Source: Nitrobacter sp. 62-23 (lineage in GTDB: Bacteria; Pseudomonadota; Alphaproteobacteria; Rhizobiales; Xanthobacteraceae). From it: DNA of 61,658 nucleotides. The stretch covers positions 1-61,658 of the forward strand of contig NZ_MKSM01000098.1 in the NCBI RefSeq assembly GCF_001897285.1, given 5' to 3'. Positions 37,429-45,545 of this stretch are shown in pieces. Position 1 is the first letter of the stretch, and each line of letters starts with the position of its first letter. The position numbers and the translations under genes were made by a program. Under the pieces are notes generated by a model. It saw only the letters and a list, made by a program, of their open reading frames with translations. It had not been told where the DNA came from and made no database searches.

Positions 37429-37617
37429 CTCGCCCATAGCCGTTCGAAGAACGGCGTCGCTTCGCTCGCCCATAGCCGTTCGAAGAACGGCGTCGCTTCG
37501 CTCGCCTATAGCCGTTCGAAGAACGGCGTCGCTTCGCTCGCCCATAGCCGTTCGAAGAACGGCGTCGCTTCGCTCGCCTATAGCCGTTCGAAGAACGGCG
37601 TCGCTTCGCTCGCCTAT
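37429..37617. repeat. 36-bp tandem hairpin array (five units plus partial)
   Basis: Full units start at 37429, 37465, 37501, 37537 and 37573, with a 9-bp partial unit at 37609. Units differ only at CCCATA versus CCTATA. Each contains the stem GCCGTTC-GAA-GAACGGC. It starts two bases after the decarboxylase stop. The minus strand reads through all units as a repeated 12-residue Arg/Ser peptide, which I take as chance because 36 is divisible by 3. Confidence 0.92.
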
Positions 37618-37715
37618 GGGACCGGCCATCCACGTCCGAACTCGCAGGAGTTTTAAGGCGTGGGTGCCCGCGACGATCGCGGACATGACGGCTGAATATT
37701 TTGCAGCGCGCGATA

Positions 37716-38147
37716 TCAGGCCGAGCGCTTCTGCCTCGCCTCCGTGCGGACCGCCGTGGCCTCACTCATCTCCATCAGCTTCTTTTCGTAGGCGATCAGC
37801 TTTTTGACTTCCTTCAGCGCCTTGTAGAGGTCGCCGTTGAGGATGTCGTTGTTGATGCCTTCGATGATCGGCCACGCGCCCGGCATCGTCGTGATGACAT
37901 CACGCAACAGGCTGAAATAGGTGCCGTGGTTGATCTGCGGCTCCGGCGACAGGTACATCAGCTGAACCGCGAGGTAGATCAGCTTGGCCGGCGTATCCGC
38001 CGTCTCGGGCGTCAGGATGTCCTTCTCGCGAAGGATCGGAATCTTTTCGCCCTCGATCAGCAGCCGCGCGCGCTGATCGGTGTTGGTGACGACGCAGGCG
38101 CCGATGATGATGCGTTCATGCGGCTTCAGTTCGACTTTCAGCGCCAT
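37716..38147 (-). CDS. flbT: Flagellin mRNA regulator FlbT
   Basis: 143 residues, matching FlbT over the full length: MALKVELKPHERIIIGACVV at the start, then AKLIYLAVQLMYL and LNGDLYKALKEVKKLIAYE. In Caulobacter FlbT binds the 5' region of flagellin mRNA and blocks translation or destabilises it until the hook is finished; FlaF acts with it. Here flbT is divergent from the first flagellin and flaF lies just beyond the second, so the regulator pair brackets its targets. The charged C-terminal tail (TEARQKRSA) is variable. Confidence 0.95.
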   Translation of the reverse strand: MALKVELKPHERIIIGACVVTNTDQRARLLIEGEKIPILREKDILTPETADTPAKLIYLAVQLMYLSPEPQINHGTYFSLLRDVITTMPGAWPIIEGINNDILNGDLYKALKEVKKLIAYEKKLMEMSEATAVRTEARQKRSA

Positions 38148-38489
38148 GGTGGTTGTCCTGCGAAATGGGGCGTGCTCGGAACGGATGGTAGCGTCGTTCG
38201 CCGCGCAAAATGTGGCGGGCGGACGCGGCCCGCTGCGAGCGTCGCGGTACGCTCTTGCCGCGATCCTTTCCCATCGAGGTTAACGATTGGTAAACGGCAC
38301 CCGCGATCTTTGCCGTCAAATCCTTCTAAGCCACGGCCGCAACGTCGTAATTCGGGCCGGGCCCATGCGTGCGAGTCCACGATCCGTTTCATGCTTTCTT
38401 AGAGTCTTCACATCACTGTTGCGCCTCGTCCGAAGGAATAACTTCGGCGTTATGAGCGTCAGTGTATTCACACCAGAAAGGTATGAAAG
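38148..38489. promoter_or_regulatory. flbT-fliC1 divergent regulatory region
   Basis: 342 bp. TTAA-CGATTGG-TAAAC at 38280-38295 differs at one base from the CtrA consensus TTAA-N7-TTAAC. The flagellin mRNA leader, the expected FlbT target, would lie in the last part. No convincing sigma-54 element was found here, unlike upstream of flgE, flgI and flgF. Confidence 0.5.
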
Positions 38490-39740
38490 ATGTCCGATAT
38501 CGTTCTCTCCGCATCGGTTCGCCAGAATCTGCTCTCCCTCCAGTCCACCGCCGATCTGCTCTCGACGACCCAGACCCGCCTTGCCACCGGCAAGAAGGTC
38601 AACTCGGCGCTCGACAATCCGACCAATTTCTTCACCGCCGCGGGCCTCGACTCCCGCGCCAACGATATCAACAACCTGCTCGACTCGATCGGCAACGGCG
38701 TGCAGGTGCTGCAGGCCGCTAACACCGGCATCACCTCGCTGCAAAAGCTGGTCGATACCGCGAAGTCGATCGCCAACCAGGCGTTGCAGACGCCGTCGGG
38801 CTACACCACCAAGGCCACTGCGACGATCGTCGGGACTTCGGCTGCCACTGGAGCCGCGGCAACTTCGACCATCGATGATCTGACCGGTGGGGCCACAACG
38901 CCGAGCCTGCTTGACGGCGCCGTCATGACCTTCACCAAGACCGATGGCAGCACGGCCGCAATCACGATCGGCGGGACCGCCGTTGCGTATGATCCGGCTG
39001 CCGGCACAGCCACGGTCAAGAGCCTAGCCGATCTGAACAAGGCATTGTCGGACGCGGGAGTCAGTGTCGTTGCGTCGCTGACCGACGGTAAGACTCTCAC
39101 CTTTACGTCTACCAACGACCATGCTTCGCAGTCGGTCGCGGCCGCCAGCGCCGACAATACGATCGGCTTTACTGCGACCGGCGGCACGGTCGATGTCACC
39201 AAGGGAACGCCCGTCGCTGACGTCAACTCGCAGAACACCCGCGCAGGCCTGATCGCGCAGTACAACAAGGTGGTCGAGCAGATCAAGACGACGGCGCAGG
39301 ACGCTTCGTTCAACGGCGTCAACCTGCTCAACGGCGATCAGCTCAAGCTGGTGTTCAACGAGACCGGCAAGTCCACCTTGACCATCGAAGGCGTGGTGTT
39401 CGACCCCGCGGGGCTCGGGCTAGCGTCGCTCACCGCCGGCACCGACTTCCTCGACAACGCCAACGCCAACACCATCCTCGACAAGCTGAACAACGCCTCC
39501 AGCACACTGCGCTCGCAGGCGTCGGCGTTCGGCTCCAACCTGTCGGTGGTGCAGATCCGTCAGGACTTCTCGAAGAACCTGATCAACGTGCTGCAGACCG
39601 GCTCGGCTAATCTGACGCTTGCCGATACCAACGAGGAAGCGGCGAACAGCCAGGCGCTGGCCACCCGCCAGTCGATCGCGGTGTCCGCGCTGGCGCTGGC
39701 GAACCAGTCGCAGCAGAGCGTGCTGCAGCTGCTCCGCTGA
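38490..39740 (+). CDS. Flagellin, copy 1
   Basis: 416 residues from ATG at 38490. The N-terminal D0/D1 (MSDIVLSASVRQNLLSLQST, then KKVNSALDNPTNFFTA) and the C-terminal D1/D0 (QIRQDFSKNLINVLQTGS to SQQSVLQLLR) are conserved. The central ~145-240 region is a variable, Thr/Ala-rich outer domain. It forms the filament with the second flagellin at 40124; the final ~60 residues of the two are almost the same. A strong T-run hairpin terminator follows at 39765. Confidence 0.95.
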   Translation: MSDIVLSASVRQNLLSLQSTADLLSTTQTRLATGKKVNSALDNPTNFFTAAGLDSRANDINNLLDSIGNGVQVLQAANTGITSLQKLVDTAKSIANQALQTPSGYTTKATATIVGTSAATGAAATSTIDDLTGGATTPSLLDGAVMTFTKTDGSTAAITIGGTAVAYDPAAGTATVKSLADLNKALSDAGVSVVASLTDGKTLTFTSTNDHASQSVAAASADNTIGFTATGGTVDVTKGTPVADVNSQNTRAGLIAQYNKVVEQIKTTAQDASFNGVNLLNGDQLKLVFNETGKSTLTIEGVVFDPAGLGLASLTAGTDFLDNANANTILDKLNNASSTLRSQASAFGSNLSVVQIRQDFSKNLINVLQTGSANLTLADTNEEAANSQALATRQSIAVSALALANQSQQSVLQLLR

Positions 39741-39764
39741 TCCAGCAACCTCATCAGACGACGG

Positions 39765-39797
39765 AAACGGCGGGGGAAACCCCCCCGTTTTTTTTTT
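39765..39797 (+). terminator. Rho-independent terminator after flagellin 1
   Basis: A GC stem (CGGCGGGGG, AAAC loop, CCCCCCG) is followed by an uninterrupted run of T from ~39788. It lies 25 bp after the flagellin stop. This is the clearest terminator in the window. Confidence 0.9.
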
Positions 39798-40123
39798 GTG
39801 CGGGCGAGCCAAACATCATCCTGAGCCGGAGTGTCAGCAGCGTCCGGCAACCCATTGAGAAAGCGGGCTGGAAGCTTTGCGAGATGCGATTTGCATGTCC
39901 GTGCTCCGCGGTTTGGCTCACTACGCTAAACCCTTTGGATCCTTGCCGTTTTATCGCTTGGATTCAGATGCTCTATCAGGATGCCGCGAGCCGAGGCGAG
40001 GGACGCGGCAACCTGCGGATTAATCTCCGGTTAACCATAAATTAAAACGTCTCGTTCACCTTTCCGGCCAGAACCGGCTTTCGCCGCCTGTCGGCGACCG
40101 TCCACGGTATGGAAAGGCCAGAC
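39798..40123. promoter_or_regulatory. Upstream region of flagellin 2
   Basis: 326 bp between the flagellin 1 terminator and the flagellin 2 ATG. No gene was seen. It contains an exact CtrA-type box (40031-40045) and a GGAAAGG ribosome-binding site (40111-40117). Confidence 0.55.
40031..40045 (+). promoter_or_regulatory. CtrA-type box upstream of flagellin 2
   Basis: TTAACCATAAATTAA is an exact TTAA-N7-TTAA match, 79 bp before the flagellin start. The half-site TTAACCAT also occurs at 45607, 45756 and 54571, all upstream of flagellar genes. Confidence 0.7.
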
Positions 40124-41734
40124 ATGACCGACATCGTCCTTTCGGCATCCGTTCGCCAGAATCTGCTCTCGCTGCAGTCAACCGCCGACCTGCTGGCGAG
40201 AACGCAGAACCGTCTCTCCACCGGCAGGAAGGTGAACACGGCGCTCGACAACCCGACCAATTTTTTCACCGCCGCAGCGCTCGATAACCGCGCCAACGAC
40301 ATCAACAACCTGCTTGACGGCATCGGCAACGGGGTGCAGGTGCTGCAGGCCGCCAATACCGGCCTGACCTCACTGCAGAAGCTGGTGGATGCGGCGAAGT
40401 CGGTTGCCAATCAGGTTCTGCAATCCCAGATCGGCTATTCGCAGAAATCGTCGGTCGAGAGCCTTCCCGTGACGGGTGCCACCGCGCTGGACCTGCGAGG
40501 CACGGCGGCATTTTCGAATGCCGCGGCGACGCCCGGTGCCGCCCTGAAGACCGGCACCTCGGGCGCTCTCGCAACCGGCGCGACGCTGATCAGCGCATTG
40601 ACCGACGGCGCGGTCGCGACGCCGACCGGCCCGGTGGCGGGCGACAGCTTTTCCGTCAATGGCAAGACCATCACGTTTGCCGCCTCCGGCGCGGCGACCA
40701 CGGACGCTTCCGGCAACGTCACCATCGGCATCGACCAGACGCTGAGCGCGCTGTTGGGCGTGATCGATACGCTGCACGGCAATACCGTGACGGCATCGTC
40801 GGTCGACGGCAGCGGCGGCATAGCGCTCAACACCGGCACCGCGCAGGATCTGACGCTGACGGACTCCACGCCGGCAGGCGTGCTCGCAAAGCTCGGCCTG
40901 GCCGCGGGGACGACGGCGCGCGGCGGCGGTGCGGGGAACCTCGACGGCAAGACGTTGACGATTGGTTCAACCGGTGGCGGCGTGGCGACCAGCATTACGT
41001 TCGGCGACGGCACCAACGGGACGGTCAAGACGCTGAACGACCTGAACGCGCAGCTCGCGACCAACCATCTTCAGGCCACGATGAATGCGGCGGGCGTCAT
41101 CACGATCTCGACCAGCAACGAGGCCGCCGCCGCGACCATCGGCGCGATCGGCGGGACCGCGGCCGCCGCCGGCTATGCCTTCAACGGCCTCGTCGCCACC
41201 GCGCCTGTTCTGGACCCCGGGGTCCAGGCGTCGCGCGCGGGTCTCGTCAATCAGTACAATAACATTATTGAGCAGATCAACACGACGGCGGCGGACTCAT
41301 CGTTCAACGGCATCAACCTTCTCAACGGCGACCAGCTCAAGCTGATCTTCAACGAAACCGGAAAGTCTGTGCTTACCATCAACGGCACCAACTCCAATGC
41401 AGCCGGTCTCGGACTGTCGCCCCTGATGGTAGGCGCCGATTTCCTGGACAACGGCTCGGCCAACAACGTGATCGCGAGCCTCGACAAGGCTTCGAACATG
41501 CTGCGCACGCAGGCCTCGACGCTCGGCTCCAACCTGTCGATCGTGCAGATCCGCCAGGACTTCTCGAAGAACCTGATCAACGTGCTGCAGACCGGATCGT
41601 CGAACCTGACGCTCGCCGACACTAACGAGGAAGCGGCGAACAGTCAGGCGCTGGCGACCCGGCAGTCGATCGCGGTGTCCGCGCTGGCGCTGGCGAACCA
41701 GTCGCAGCAGAGCGTATTGCAATTGCTGCGCTGA
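40124..41734 (+). CDS. Flagellin, copy 2 (long)
   Basis: 536 residues from ATG at 40124, chosen because GGAAAGG lies 7 bp upstream and MTDIVLSASVRQNLL aligns with the first flagellin; ATG at 40109 is in frame but less likely. D0/D1 ends are nearly the same as copy 1. The outer domain is ~120 residues longer and contains two IN-like units. One (GDSFSVNGKTITF, then TGTAQDLTLTD, then ARGGG) closely resembles the insert of the hook protein. A larger outer domain would give a thicker or differently decorated filament. Confidence 0.95.
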   Translation: MTDIVLSASVRQNLLSLQSTADLLARTQNRLSTGRKVNTALDNPTNFFTAAALDNRANDINNLLDGIGNGVQVLQAANTGLTSLQKLVDAAKSVANQVLQSQIGYSQKSSVESLPVTGATALDLRGTAAFSNAAATPGAALKTGTSGALATGATLISALTDGAVATPTGPVAGDSFSVNGKTITFAASGAATTDASGNVTIGIDQTLSALLGVIDTLHGNTVTASSVDGSGGIALNTGTAQDLTLTDSTPAGVLAKLGLAAGTTARGGGAGNLDGKTLTIGSTGGGVATSITFGDGTNGTVKTLNDLNAQLATNHLQATMNAAGVITISTSNEAAAATIGAIGGTAAAAGYAFNGLVATAPVLDPGVQASRAGLVNQYNNIIEQINTTAADSSFNGINLLNGDQLKLIFNETGKSVLTINGTNSNAAGLGLSPLMVGADFLDNGSANNVIASLDKASNMLRTQASTLGSNLSIVQIRQDFSKNLINVLQTGSSNLTLADTNEEAANSQALATRQSIAVSALALANQSQQSVLQLLR

Positions 41735-41931
41735 CCGCGGAGAGCGCGGCAGCCGCAAGGGACGACAAGACGGCGTGGCGCCCGTCGCGAAGGTAACAAA
41801 GGGAGGAAGCATCCACCTGCCATTTTTTAGACGCATGTGAAAACACCGGGTAACTTATTTTAAAGGCGGCTCTGGTAGAGATATCAGCAGCGCCGAAGTC
41901 CGCGCGCCCGCTGTTTTCCCCGAGGTTTTGA

Positions 41932-42297
41932 ATGTCGAATGCTGCTCAAGCCTACGCCCGGACGGCTCAGGCCTCGTCTTCTCCCCGCGAAATCGAAGCT
42001 CAGGCACTACTCAAAGCGGCGCGACAGCTCCAGGAGATCCACGACAACTGGAATGGGCCGGACAAGAACATGCACAACGCGCTGCTGTTCAACCGCCGCC
42101 TGTGGTCGATCTTCATGAGCGCGGCGGACAGCGACAACAACCAGCAACCGCTGGAGGTTCGTCAGAACATCGCCAATATCGGCGTCTTCGTGATGAAGCA
42201 GACGGTGGACATGCAGGTCAATCCGGACCCCGCGAAGTTGAAGCCGCTGATCGACATCAACTGCAATCTCGCAGCCGGTCTGTCCGGGCGGGCGTGA
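41932..42297 (+). CDS. flaF: Flagellar biosynthesis regulator FlaF
   Basis: 121 residues, a full-length FlaF: AYARTAQASSSPREIEAQALLKAARQL, then ALLFNRRLWSIFMSA, then RQNIANIGVFVMKQT and the closing LIDINCNLAAGL. FlaF is needed for flagellin synthesis and secretion in Caulobacter and works opposite FlbT. It follows the second flagellin by 197 bp and precedes an unknown gene by 28 bp. Confidence 0.94.
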   Translation: MSNAAQAYARTAQASSSPREIEAQALLKAARQLQEIHDNWNGPDKNMHNALLFNRRLWSIFMSAADSDNNQQPLEVRQNIANIGVFVMKQTVDMQVNPDPAKLKPLIDINCNLAAGLSGRA

Positions 42298-42325
42298 CGC
42301 CGGGCGTTATCGAAAGAGCCGGATC

Positions 42326-42691
42326 ATGGCTGATGTCTTGAGCATCCTGGCTGCGAACTACACGACGGTAGGACAGAACGTCAATCTGACCACCGGCAAG
42401 TATGTGGACGTCGATCCTGAGGCTTTCGAGGGCACCTGGAGCGGTAAATACGCCAACCAGAAGCCGTTCTCGGTGACGATTTCGAACGTCAACGGTTTCC
42501 GCGCCAAGGCCAAGTATCAGTATGGCACCACGATCAAGTATCAGGACGTTCTGATCAAGAACAACTCGTTCCGGGTCGGCGATTCAAAATTCGTGCTCAC
42601 AAAAGCTGGCACAGCGCAGGTCAGCACGGTCATGAGCGATCCGGCGACAGGCGCGAGCACGCTGGAGAAGGCTTATGTTCACCAGAACTGA
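42326..42691 (+). CDS. Conserved hypothetical protein downstream of flaF
   Basis: 121 residues; I do not recognise a family. It lacks a signal peptide and membrane helix. The sequence looks like a small beta-barrel or beta-sandwich: FEGTWSGKYANQKPFSVTISNVNGF, then KYQYGTTIKYQDVLI and NSFRVGDSKFVLTK. The N-terminus (LSILAANYTTVGQNVNL) could be an export or assembly segment for the flagellar system. The position, 28 bp after flaF and cotranscribed, suggests a role with flagellin or filament assembly. That is inference only. Confidence 0.75.
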   Translation: MADVLSILAANYTTVGQNVNLTTGKYVDVDPEAFEGTWSGKYANQKPFSVTISNVNGFRAKAKYQYGTTIKYQDVLIKNNSFRVGDSKFVLTKAGTAQVSTVMSDPATGASTLEKAYVHQN

Positions 42692-42700
42692 TCTTCGAGG

Positions 42701-43066
42701 CTACGCTCGCCGGTCGGTTACGATGGGCTGTCCGCGCTCTGCATTCACCATATCGAGCGCGCGGAAATAGGCGCGCCGCCGCAGCATCGCCTCGTCGGGG
42801 AATTGCTTCACGACCAGACTCGTCCGGTTGTCGACGACCTGATAGACCATCGAGGCGGCATCGCGATCGACGATCACCTGACGCGACAGCGTATCGCTTG
42901 AGGCATGCGGCTCGTTACGCACGCGCGCGCTCACCTCTACCGCCGTGACGCTCTGGCTCGGCGGAAGCTGAGTCGCCACCGCATCGACAGATGCGCTGGA
43001 CGCCGGCTGAACAGCAGCCGCGGCGACAGGCGCGCCGATCGGCTTGATACTAAAATCCGTACCCAT
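42701..43066 (-). CDS. FlaG-like flagellar protein
   Basis: 121 residues with a strong GAGGAGG ribosome-binding site. The first ~60 residues are low-complexity (Ala/Val/Ser). The second half holds the FlaG-type strand pair: VIVDRDAASMVYQVVDNRTSLVVKQFP, then DEAMLRRRAYFRAL. FlaG family members influence filament length in other bacteria, but their mechanism is unclear. It converges with the unknown gene at 42326 (9-bp gap). Confidence 0.75.
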   Translation of the reverse strand: MGTDFSIKPIGAPVAAAAVQPASSASVDAVATQLPPSQSVTAVEVSARVRNEPHASSDTLSRQVIVDRDAASMVYQVVDNRTSLVVKQFPDEAMLRRRAYFRALDMVNAERGQPIVTDRRA

Positions 43067-43537
43067 GGTCGCCTCCTCAGGGCTCCCCTCGAGTCAAATC
43101 CCGTCCCCCTTTGATAGCAAGGCTAGCGTCCATGTCTCAACGCCGCGTTAGAGAACATGGTCGATGGTTTGCTGATGCAAATCCGGCAATTTGAATCAAA
43201 CCGAATTCGATAGCGCGCGGGCAGGGCGCAGCACGCGTCGTCATTCCCGAAGCCGCGTACAGAGCATTTTCAATTTTGGTGAAGACGTTGGCTGCGCAAT
43301 AGAGCGTGATCCCGAGAAGTGGAAACCGGTCTTCGGAAAAGATCATGCTCGAACAAAAAAAAGCAACTAGTCTGATTGATCGCAGTTGCAGCAGACTCTG
43401 GCGCGCGCTTTCCTCTGCCGCTTGAGGCAAGGGCACTTCAGGTCTCTACGCCAAACCGACTTCGTCGGTCGACCTCTTCCGCAAGCGTGAGAGGGGGACG
43501 AGTCGGTCGCCGCTACTCAATGCGAGCTTGAATCTCT
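43067..43537. other. 471-bp intergenic region with repeats
   Basis: It lies between two minus-strand flagellar genes. It holds repeat copy D (43302-43350) and, near 43440-43505, a decayed REP-like inverted sequence (CCGACTTCGTCGG and later GAGAGGGGGACG). Only repeat sequence was recognised; no gene is called. Confidence 0.5.
43302..43350. repeat. Dispersed palindromic repeat, copy D (divergent)
   Basis: GAGCGTGATC and GATCATGCTC form the arms; the centre has GAGAAGTGGAAACCGGT, related to the core of copies A, B, C and E. Confidence 0.6.
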
Positions 43538-44029
43538 CTACAGCGAGCGGCTGACCGCGATCGGACTGGTGTGCTGGCGCGGCGGCGCGCTGCGCTGTCC
43601 GCTGGCTGTATAGGTCTGCGGCACGGAGCGGCGCTGCGCCTCGGCGTTGACGCCACGCACGATGCCTTCGGACACCGCATGCGCGGTCGCCAGCACTGTC
43701 AGGTTCACCTGCAGCATCGCGCGGAACACATCGTGATGGCGTTGCAGGGCAGCGAGCAGTTCCGGTGTCGATTGCGTCATATAGGTTTTGCTGTTCTTGA
43801 AATGATTGATGGCGCCGGCATAGCGGCGCGACAACTCGCTCTTCTGCTTTTCGAGCGACATGCCCTCGCGAATCTTGCCGGCGCGCACCAGTTCCGTTTC
43901 GCGCTCGATGACGGCGAGCAGCGCATTCATGGTGTCGAGCATGCTGTCGGCAAGCCTACGGGCGTCGGCCGGGGTCGTGACGGGCGGCGGAGCAGGCGAC
44001 GCCTGCGGTTCCCGGGATCTCGGCGTCAT
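43538..44029 (-). CDS. FlgN-like flagellar protein
   Basis: 163 residues from ATG at 44029 (MTPRSREPQ). A disordered Pro-rich start is followed by a helical hairpin, residues ~25-125: ADSMLDTMNALLAVIERETELV, then KSELSRRYAGAINHF and LAALQRHHDVFRAMLQVN. This resembles FlgN-type export chaperones, which hold FlgK and FlgL before secretion. The start overlaps the stop of the rod-binding gene (ATGA), so they are translationally coupled. The FlgN call rests on helix pattern and context rather than a strong motif. Confidence 0.72.
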   Translation of the reverse strand: MTPRSREPQASPAPPPVTTPADARRLADSMLDTMNALLAVIERETELVRAGKIREGMSLEKQKSELSRRYAGAINHFKNSKTYMTQSTPELLAALQRHHDVFRAMLQVNLTVLATAHAVSEGIVRGVNAEAQRRSVPQTYTASGQRSAPPRQHTSPIAVSRSL

Positions 44030-44421
44030 GGAACCTCCTTCGGCGCCGGCATGGTCTGGCTCGCCTGTTGCATGATGAGCGTGCGGAAGACGGCGTCGGA
44101 CACGCCGACGCCGCCGGCCTTGGCGAATGATCTGGAGTACTGCTCGGTCAGCATCGAGCGCCACACTCCGGTGCCCGGCGTGTCGCCGAACGGACCTTCG
44201 CCCTTCAGGCCGGCGGTCATCTGCGAGAACATCGAATTGAGGAACATCGCCTCGAAATCCTGCGAGGTCGCCGTCGCCTTTTGAATGGCCTGCGGGGAAA
44301 CTTTTTCCAGCGCTTGCTGGAGCTGCGGGTCAGGGCGGCCGTTCAGCATCGGCATCATCGCCTTGCGCGGCATGCTGTGATAGGCGCTTGCGATCAGGCT
44401 GCCGGCAGTGTGGGTGTCCAT
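44026..44421 (-). CDS. Rod-binding protein (FlgJ N-domain/CheL type)
   Basis: 131 residues from ATG at 44421, which overlaps the TGA of flgI by one base. The domain is the rod-binding half of FlgJ: ATATSQDFEAMFLNSMFSQM, then GDTPGTGVWRSMLTEQYS and a KAGGVGVSDAVFRTLI end. The muramidase half of enteric FlgJ is missing, as is usual in alphaproteobacteria, where a separate lytic enzyme opens the wall for the rod. It is part of the flgI-rod-binding-flgN-like operon. Confidence 0.87.
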   Translation of the reverse strand: MDTHTAGSLIASAYHSMPRKAMMPMLNGRPDPQLQQALEKVSPQAIQKATATSQDFEAMFLNSMFSQMTAGLKGEGPFGDTPGTGVWRSMLTEQYSRSFAKAGGVGVSDAVFRTLIMQQASQTMPAPKEVP

Positions 44422-45545
44422 CACATCACCTCGATATCGGCTTCGATCGCGCCGGCGGCCTTGATAGCCTGCAAAATGCCGATCAGGTCGCGCGGACCGA
44501 TGCCGAGTCCGTTGAGGCCGTCGACCAGTTCCTGAAGCGAAACGCCGTTCTTGACCAGGGCGAGTTTCTTGCCGTCCTCGCTAACGCTGACGGAGCTGCG
44601 CGGCGTCACCACCGTGCGTCCGCGCGCCAGCGGATTCGGCTGGCTGACCTGCGGAGTTTCGGAGATCGACACGGTGAGGTTGCCTTGTGCAACGGCAACG
44701 GTGGCGACGCGGACGTCGCGTCCCATCACGATGATGCCGGAGCGCTCGTCGATGACGATCTTGGCCACGACGTCGGGCTCGACCTGCAACTGCTCGATCT
44801 CGGTCAACAGCGCCACCACGTTGCCCTTGAACTCTTTCGGAAGCGACAATTGCACGGTGGAAGGATCGATCGGCTCCGCGGTCTTGGTGCCGAGAAAATC
44901 GTTGACCGCGGCGGCGATGCGTTTGGCGGTAGTGAAGTCGGCATTGCGCAGCGCGAGGCGAACGTTGGGCAGGCGGTTCAATGCAAATTCGATCTCGCGC
45001 TCGATGATGGCGCCGTTGACGATGCGGCCGTTGGTCGGCACGCCGCGCGTGACGCTTGCGGCTGCGCCTTCGGCCTGAAAGCCGCCGATGGCGAGCGAGC
45101 CCTGTGCTACCGCATAGACATTGCCGTCGGCGCCCAACAGCGGGGTCACCAGGAGCGTGCCACCTTGCAGGCTCTTGGCGTCGCCGAGCGCGGAGACGGT
45201 GACGTCCATCCGCGTGCCCTGGGTGGCGAAGGCCGGCAGGTTGCCGGTCACCATCACGGCGGCGACGTTGCCGGTGCGGATGGTGGCGCCGCGGATATTG
45301 ACGCCCATGCGCTCCAGCATCGCCTGCAGCGACTGCTTGGTGAAGGGAATATTGTTGAGGGTGTCGCCGGTACCGTTGAGGCCGACCACGAGGCCGTAGC
45401 CGATCAACTGGTTCTGTCGCACGCCTTCGATGTTCGCGAGATCCTTCACCCGCGAGGTCGCATGTGCAGGCGCCCCCAGCGGCGCCAGCGCGACAAACGC
45501 CGCGATGACGACCCGGACAATCCCCGAAATACTGACGCCAGGCAT
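44421..45545 (-). CDS. flgI: Flagellar P-ring protein FlgI
   Basis: 374 residues from ATG at 45545 (MPGVSISGI). A Sec signal peptide ends near APAHATS. Family signatures run through the protein: RVKDLANIEGVRQNQLIGYGLVVGLNGTGD, FTKQSLQAML, NVAAVMVTGNLP, ERSGIIVMGRDVRV and the closing LQAIKAAGAIEADIEVM. FlgI forms the ring in the peptidoglycan layer around the rod. It begins a three-gene operon and is divergent from fliX, as in Caulobacter. A sigma-54 type element lies 68 bp upstream. Confidence 0.96.
   Translation of the reverse strand: MPGVSISGIVRVVIAAFVALAPLGAPAHATSRVKDLANIEGVRQNQLIGYGLVVGLNGTGDTLNNIPFTKQSLQAMLERMGVNIRGATIRTGNVAAVMVTGNLPAFATQGTRMDVTVSALGDAKSLQGGTLLVTPLLGADGNVYAVAQGSLAIGGFQAEGAAASVTRGVPTNGRIVNGAIIEREIEFALNRLPNVRLALRNADFTTAKRIAAAVNDFLGTKTAEPIDPSTVQLSLPKEFKGNVVALLTEIEQLQVEPDVVAKIVIDERSGIIVMGRDVRVATVAVAQGNLTVSISETPQVSQPNPLARGRTVVTPRSSVSVSEDGKKLALVKNGVSLQELVDGLNGLGIGPRDLIGILQAIKAAGAIEADIEVM

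Noticed and set aside
37429-37617. CRISPR array
   Set aside because: Units abut directly with no unique spacers and no cas gene is near; it is a simple tandem hairpin repeat.
37207-37765. Minus-strand frames reading through the 36-bp array (12-residue Arg/Ser repeats)
   Set aside because: They exist because the period is divisible by three; outside the array they only mirror the decarboxylase or intergenic DNA and have no family resemblance.
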